From Ornithobacterium rhinotracheale (GTDB lineage: Bacteria > Bacteroidota > Bacteroidia > Flavobacteriales > Weeksellaceae): DNA of 64,000 bases. The stretch spans positions 1,749,501 to 1,813,500 of the forward strand of contig NZ_CP094846.1 of assembly GCF_022832975.1 (NCBI RefSeq). The letters are read 5' to 3'. The notes below the pieces were generated by a model. It was not told the DNA's origin. It worked only from the letters and a program-made list of their open reading frames with translations, and made no database searches. This document shows, in pieces, positions 60,975-64,000 of this stretch; position 1 is the stretch's first letter, and every line of letters begins with the position of its first letter. A program made the translations under genes and the position numbers.

Positions 60975-61268
60975 ATGACACAGAATCCATATTTTAACAC
61001 ACAAACCGAAACATTAGAAGACATCGCGGTGCTTACCGAAACCGAGAATGCTTACCGTATCATTCTGCACAATGATGATGTAAACACCTTTGATTGGGTG
61101 ATTGAATGCTTGGTCAAAATCTGCCAGCACACGCCTATTCAAGCGGAACAGTGTGCTATGATTGTGCACTACTCTGGCAAGTGCGATGTGAAATCTGGTG
61201 ACAAAGATACACTTATCCCGATGTGTTCTGCCTTGCTAGATAGCGGACTTTCGGCGGAGATTGTTTAG
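60975..61268 (+). CDS. clpS: ATP-dependent Clp protease adaptor ClpS
   Basis: 97 aa; hands N-degron substrates to ClpAP. YRIILHNDDVNTFDWVIECLVKICQHTPIQAEQCA has the NDD hinge and binding pocket residues. Operon with prmA. Confidence 0.93.
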   Translation: MTQNPYFNTQTETLEDIAVLTETENAYRIILHNDDVNTFDWVIECLVKICQHTPIQAEQCAMIVHYSGKCDVKSGDKDTLIPMCSALLDSGLSAEIV

Positions 61269-61285
61269 TTTTAAAAATTGAAATT

Positions 61286-61696
61286 TTGCGAATTTTAGCC
61301 ATAGATTACGGAAAAGTAAAAACGGGACTCGCCGTAACAGATCCCCTGCGCATCATTGCCTCGGCATTGGACACAGTGCCTACCAAGGATTTGATGCCGT
61401 ATCTTGAAAAATATTTTGCGACCGAGCCCGTGAGCGATGTGGTGATAGGTTTGCCAATGCGTGCACACGGCGTGCCTGGAGAAATTGAAGAAGACATTCA
61501 GATTTTCATTCAAGATTTTCAGAAAAAATACCCGAAAATCAATATTCACAGAGAAGATGAATCCTATACTTCCATCCGAGCAGCGGAAGCAATTTTTATG
61601 AGTGGCGCAAAAAAGAAAAAACGCCGAGACAAAACCATCATCGATCGCGTAAGTGCCACATTGATTTTGCAGTCTTTCATGGAACGAAACGGCTAA
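61286..61696 (+). CDS. ruvX: RuvX/YqgF, putative Holliday-junction resolvase or rRNA nuclease
   Basis: 136 aa, RNase-H-like: ILAIDYGKVKTGLAVTD, VVIGLPMRAHG, HREDESYTSIRAAE. No ATG is present; TTG 61286 is the best start because the protein proper begins at RILAIDYG. Confidence 0.9.
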   Translation: MRILAIDYGKVKTGLAVTDPLRIIASALDTVPTKDLMPYLEKYFATEPVSDVVIGLPMRAHGVPGEIEEDIQIFIQDFQKKYPKINIHREDESYTSIRAAEAIFMSGAKKKKRRDKTIIDRVSATLILQSFMERNG

Positions 61697-61838
61697 AAAA
61701 TCGATTTTGCTATATTTTTTGATTAAAAATCGGTTGGATTTCGTTTTTTAGCTTTAATTAAAAAAACATTTTCTGGAGGATTTTTTCTTTCAGAATTAAA
61801 ATAAAATTAAAAATTTATAATTTAAAACATTTTTAAAA

Positions 61839-62411
61839 ATGATATTAGATATTCGCGCATATGGCGACCCTGTTTTAAGAAAAAAATGCGAAGACATCAC
61901 TCAAGATTATCCGCACCTCAACGAGTTGATTGAAAACATGTTTGAAACCATGTACACCGCCAATGGCATCGGGATTGCAGCACCGCAAGTGGGGCTTCCG
62001 ATTCGCCTTTTTGTGATAGACATTACTCCTTTTGCAGAAGATGAGGAGTACGAGGACATAGCCGAGGAGCTTAAAACTTTTAAAAAAGTATTTATCAACG
62101 CTCACAAAATCGAGGAAACGGGCGAGCCTTGGAAGTTTAACGAAGGTTGTTTAAGTATCCCAAATGTGCGCGAAGATGTAGCTCGCCCAGAGAGCATTAC
62201 ACTACGCTATATGGACGAAAACTTTGTGGAGCATACCGAAACTTTTTCGGATATCTTTGCGCGTGTCATTCAGCATGAATACGACCACATAGATGGTGTT
62301 TTGTTTACCGACTATTTGAGCAATTTCAAGAAAAAATTGGTGAGCAAAAAACTGGATAAAATCAGCAAAGGGAATGTAAATGTAAAATATAAGATGCGTT
62401 TTCCGAAATAA
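61839..62411 (+). CDS. def: peptide deformylase
   Basis: 190 aa; removes the formyl group from new proteins. Three motifs: GIGIAAPQVG, EGCLSIP and HEYDHIDG with metal ligands Cys and two His. Complete. Confidence 0.96.
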   Translation: MILDIRAYGDPVLRKKCEDITQDYPHLNELIENMFETMYTANGIGIAAPQVGLPIRLFVIDITPFAEDEEYEDIAEELKTFKKVFINAHKIEETGEPWKFNEGCLSIPNVREDVARPESITLRYMDENFVEHTETFSDIFARVIQHEYDHIDGVLFTDYLSNFKKKLVSKKLDKISKGNVNVKYKMRFPK

Positions 62412-62415
62412 ATTT

Positions 62416-62423
62416 TATATTTG
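62416..62423 (+). promoter_or_regulatory. -7 box before the DUF5606 gene
   Basis: TATATTTG, 37 nt before ATG 62461, right behind def. Confidence 0.5.
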
Positions 62424-62460
62424 CCCTCACGAAAAAAATTTTAATACTAAAACATAAAAG

Positions 62461-62886
62461 ATGAAGATAGAAAAAGTAATTGCAATCTCAGGAAAGCCAG
62501 GTTTATACAACCTAATTTCTCAAACCAAAAGTGGTTTTATTGCAAAAAACTTAGACGACGGAAAAAAATCAAGCATTCCAGCATCTTACAATGTAAGTTT
62601 GCTTAGCAATGTAGCAATTTACACCCATACAGAAGAAGTTCCTTTACGCGAAGTTTTCAAAAAAATCTACGAAAAAGAAAACGGAAAAGAGTGCATAAGC
62701 CACAAATCTAGCGAAAACGAATTGCGTGCGTATATGCAAGAGGTGCTTCCTGAATACGACGAAAGCCGTGTGTACCACTCAGATCTTAAAAAATTGTTCC
62801 AATGGTACAATATTTTGCTTAAAAACGATTTACTAACACCAGAAGAAAACGAAGCAACCGAGAACGCTAAAAGCGAAGAAGAATAA
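62461..62886 (+). CDS. DUF5606 family protein
   Basis: 141 aa. MKIEKVIAISGKPGLYNLISQTKSGFIAKNLDDGKK matches the conserved start of this Bacteroidota family; IYTHTEEVPLREVF and YMQEVLPEYDESRVYHSDLKKLFQWYNIL follow. Function unknown. Its stop is 38 nt from the P2 prophage. Confidence 0.82.
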   Translation: MKIEKVIAISGKPGLYNLISQTKSGFIAKNLDDGKKSSIPASYNVSLLSNVAIYTHTEEVPLREVFKKIYEKENGKECISHKSSENELRAYMQEVLPEYDESRVYHSDLKKLFQWYNILLKNDLLTPEENEATENAKSEEE

Positions 62887-63010
62887 GATTTTAAATAAAT
62901 TAATAAATCTAAAAAGCCCAAAATTATAATCCGCAAAACGAAATGTACACAAATTTAAAACGAAATGTACATTTTTTAGTCGGATTCAGACACGACAAAG
63001 ATAGACAAAA

Positions 63011-63037
63011 GCCCTCACATTTGAGGGCTTTTTTATT
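63011..63037 (-). terminator. right-end terminator of P2
   Basis: AAAAGCCCTCA, loop CATT, TGAGGGCTTTT(TT). The counterpart of 43471-43496. Confidence 0.8.
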
Positions 63038-63671
63038 ACACATTTAGTTCAAATTTCACTTTTTTGCCTTGCAGTAGGCTCTTGGTTTTCTCCAAATTAT
63101 TCTCGTAAATGTGGACATTTCCAATATTGAGCGTGATTGACTTCAACGGTAAATCAATTTGCCGGCTAATCAAATACAAGTGGTAAATGTCGGCTGGCAG
63201 GCCTAAATTCGCATCGCTGGAACGCTGGTAAGCCGAGACCACTAACTTGCCTTTATCTATCTGGAATTGCACCAAAGAAAGGCAAGGTTGCTGATTGCTC
63301 TCTGCGCCTGTTTCTCCTAAAAATAAAACATAATTTTTGCTGCTCCGCTTTTCTCTATTAATTTGCTCAATTAAGCGTGGCAAACGCTCAAAATAGGTGG
63401 GATACGAATTTACCAATATCGGGCCGCAATAGTCCCACCAGTTAATGCCTTTTTCTCGGTATTTTTCCGTTAGCCTTTCGCCTTTTTGGAAAAGTTCTAA
63501 TTCATTTTTGAGCTTCATTCGTGCGATACCATGCCCCTCAAAAATTTCAAGCAAATCGGCAGGTTTGAGTTTCAATTGTTCATCTAACAAATAACGAATT
63601 TCGCCTTTTTTATTTCGTTGTGTTTTTCCTTTTCTGAGGATTTTTTCTAGTGTTTTGTGGTATTTATTCAT
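63036..63671 (-). CDS. thymidylate-synthase-family enzyme, probable dCMP-type hydroxymethylase/methylase
   Basis: 211 aa (ThyA is about 264). INWWDYCGPI, catalytic Cys in QPCLSLVQFQI near residue 130, YQRSSDANLGLPADIYHLYLI and NIGNVHIYENN follow the ThyA order. The Asn that selects dUMP in ThyA (GLPFNIA) is Asp here (GLPADIY), the change known in T4 dCMP hydroxymethylase. A role in pyrimidine modification of phage DNA is inferred. Overlaps the methylase by 8 nt. Confidence 0.75.
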   Translation of the reverse strand: MNKYHKTLEKILRKGKTQRNKKGEIRYLLDEQLKLKPADLLEIFEGHGIARMKLKNELELFQKGERLTEKYREKGINWWDYCGPILVNSYPTYFERLPRLIEQINREKRSSKNYVLFLGETGAESNQQPCLSLVQFQIDKGKLVVSAYQRSSDANLGLPADIYHLYLISRQIDLPLKSITLNIGNVHIYENNLEKTKSLLQGKKVKFELNV

Positions 63672-64000
63672 CGTTTGTTTTTTTATAGTGATACATTATA
63701 TCTTGGTAGGCTGTGTTATGACTTGGGCGATTAGTCATTGCCGTACAAGTCGCATATTTAAAGGGGTTCAAATTCTCACTTGTACGCGTTTCAAGCCACT
63801 GGCAAAGCTCCACCACTTGACTTTTATTACTGGTAAAGTAAAAGAAGTTAGAACCTTGCAGCGTTTCCAATACTTCCAGATAATCTGTGAGTTTCCAATA
63901 TTTATCGCTGGCGTATGTGGCAGTGTCAGTACTCAAATAAGGCGGATCAGCCAAGAATACCACATTGTCTAAATCTTTGTACTTCTGGAACAAATGGCGG
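63664..64000 (-). CDS. D12-class DNA adenine methylase (partial)
   Basis: The frame is open to the window edge; the last about 110 residues are seen. VVFLADPPYLSTDTATY holds DPPY, motif IV of N6-adenine methyltransferases; FFYFTSNKSQVVELCQWL and the C-terminus follow Dam/D12 order. The SAM-binding N-terminus lies beyond the window. Confidence 0.82.
   Translation of the reverse strand, partial: RHLFQKYKDLDNVVFLADPPYLSTDTATYASDKYWKLTDYLEVLETLQGSNFFYFTSNKSQVVELCQWLETRTSENLNPFKYATCTAMTNRPSHNTAYQDIMYHYKKTNDE

Larger units (their letters stand above)
62925..64000 (-). mobile_element. right end of a second Mu-like prophage P2 (partial)
   Basis: Reversed, this end repeats P1's: TATAATC terminus, AAATGTACA 16 nt in (62941-62949) and again 22 bp on (62963-62971), GTCGGAT, TATCTTTG (62996-63003) and the AAAAGCCCTCA terminator. 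Similarity to P1 stops at 62925 and, inward, beyond the terminator, where cargo differs. The rest lies outside the window. Confidence 0.85.

Overview
The window is a piece of a Bacteroidota chromosome, most likely Flavobacteriales (Weeksellaceae-like; the genus is a guess). The evidence is promoters of the TTG-N19-21-TAnnTTTG type, few Shine-Dalgarno sequences, a GH13_8 branching enzyme, DUF5606, DUF1599 and DoxX/BT_3928-type proteins, and an NrfHA plus fused ResB-CcsA locus. Positions 1-8758 are housekeeping genes: mtaB, a hydrolase, ppa, a peptide-ABC permease, a DoxX-like protein, DUF1599, folP and glgB.

Positions 8794-43578 are a complete Mu-like transposable prophage (P1, 34.8 kb). Its ends can be placed to the base. 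It sits in the 4-nt loop of a perfect bidirectional terminator between glgB and a porin gene, with CATA duplicated on both sides. Each end carries AAATGTACA exactly 16 nt from the terminus. From left to right it holds end-binding sites and insulating terminators, a leftward LexA/CI-like repressor, a paired-repeat operator, early genes (small HTH protein, Rha, MuA-like transposase, MuB-like ATPase, DUF3164, GemA-like), a lysogeny-type lipoprotein, an INVERTED head/packaging block (MuF-like protein with a toxin-like C-terminus, gp29-type portal, gpG, gp36, terminases), then a rightward block (protease/scaffold, capsid, sheath, tube, chaperone with a -1 frameshift site, tape measure, baseplate, fibres, lysis).

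The P1 right end holds the most unusual locus. A 42-aa protein, a soluble ABC-type ATPase that appears to be fused by a -1 frameshift (A AAA AAG) to a GNAT domain, and a formyltransferase-like protein form one overlapping cassette. It occupies the place of com-mom in phage Mu, and I propose it as a DNA-modification/anti-restriction system. At 62925 the right end of a second, related prophage (P2) begins in the opposite orientation and runs off the window. P2 carries different cargo at the same place: a thymidylate-synthase homologue with the Asn-to-Asp change seen in dCMP hydroxymethylase, and a DPPY adenine methylase. The right end therefore looks like a swap site for DNA-modification genes.

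Positions 43615-62886 are again chromosome: porin, ResB-CcsA fusion, nrfA, nrfH (nitrite ammonification), a secreted nuclease, a 5'-nucleotidase split in two genes, an amgK / RapZ-C / murU-like amino-sugar recycling operon, tRNA-Gln, a wrecked defence island (dndC cut by an IS3-family element, plus another truncated gene), tpiA, rlmB, prmA, clpS, ruvX, def and a DUF5606 gene.
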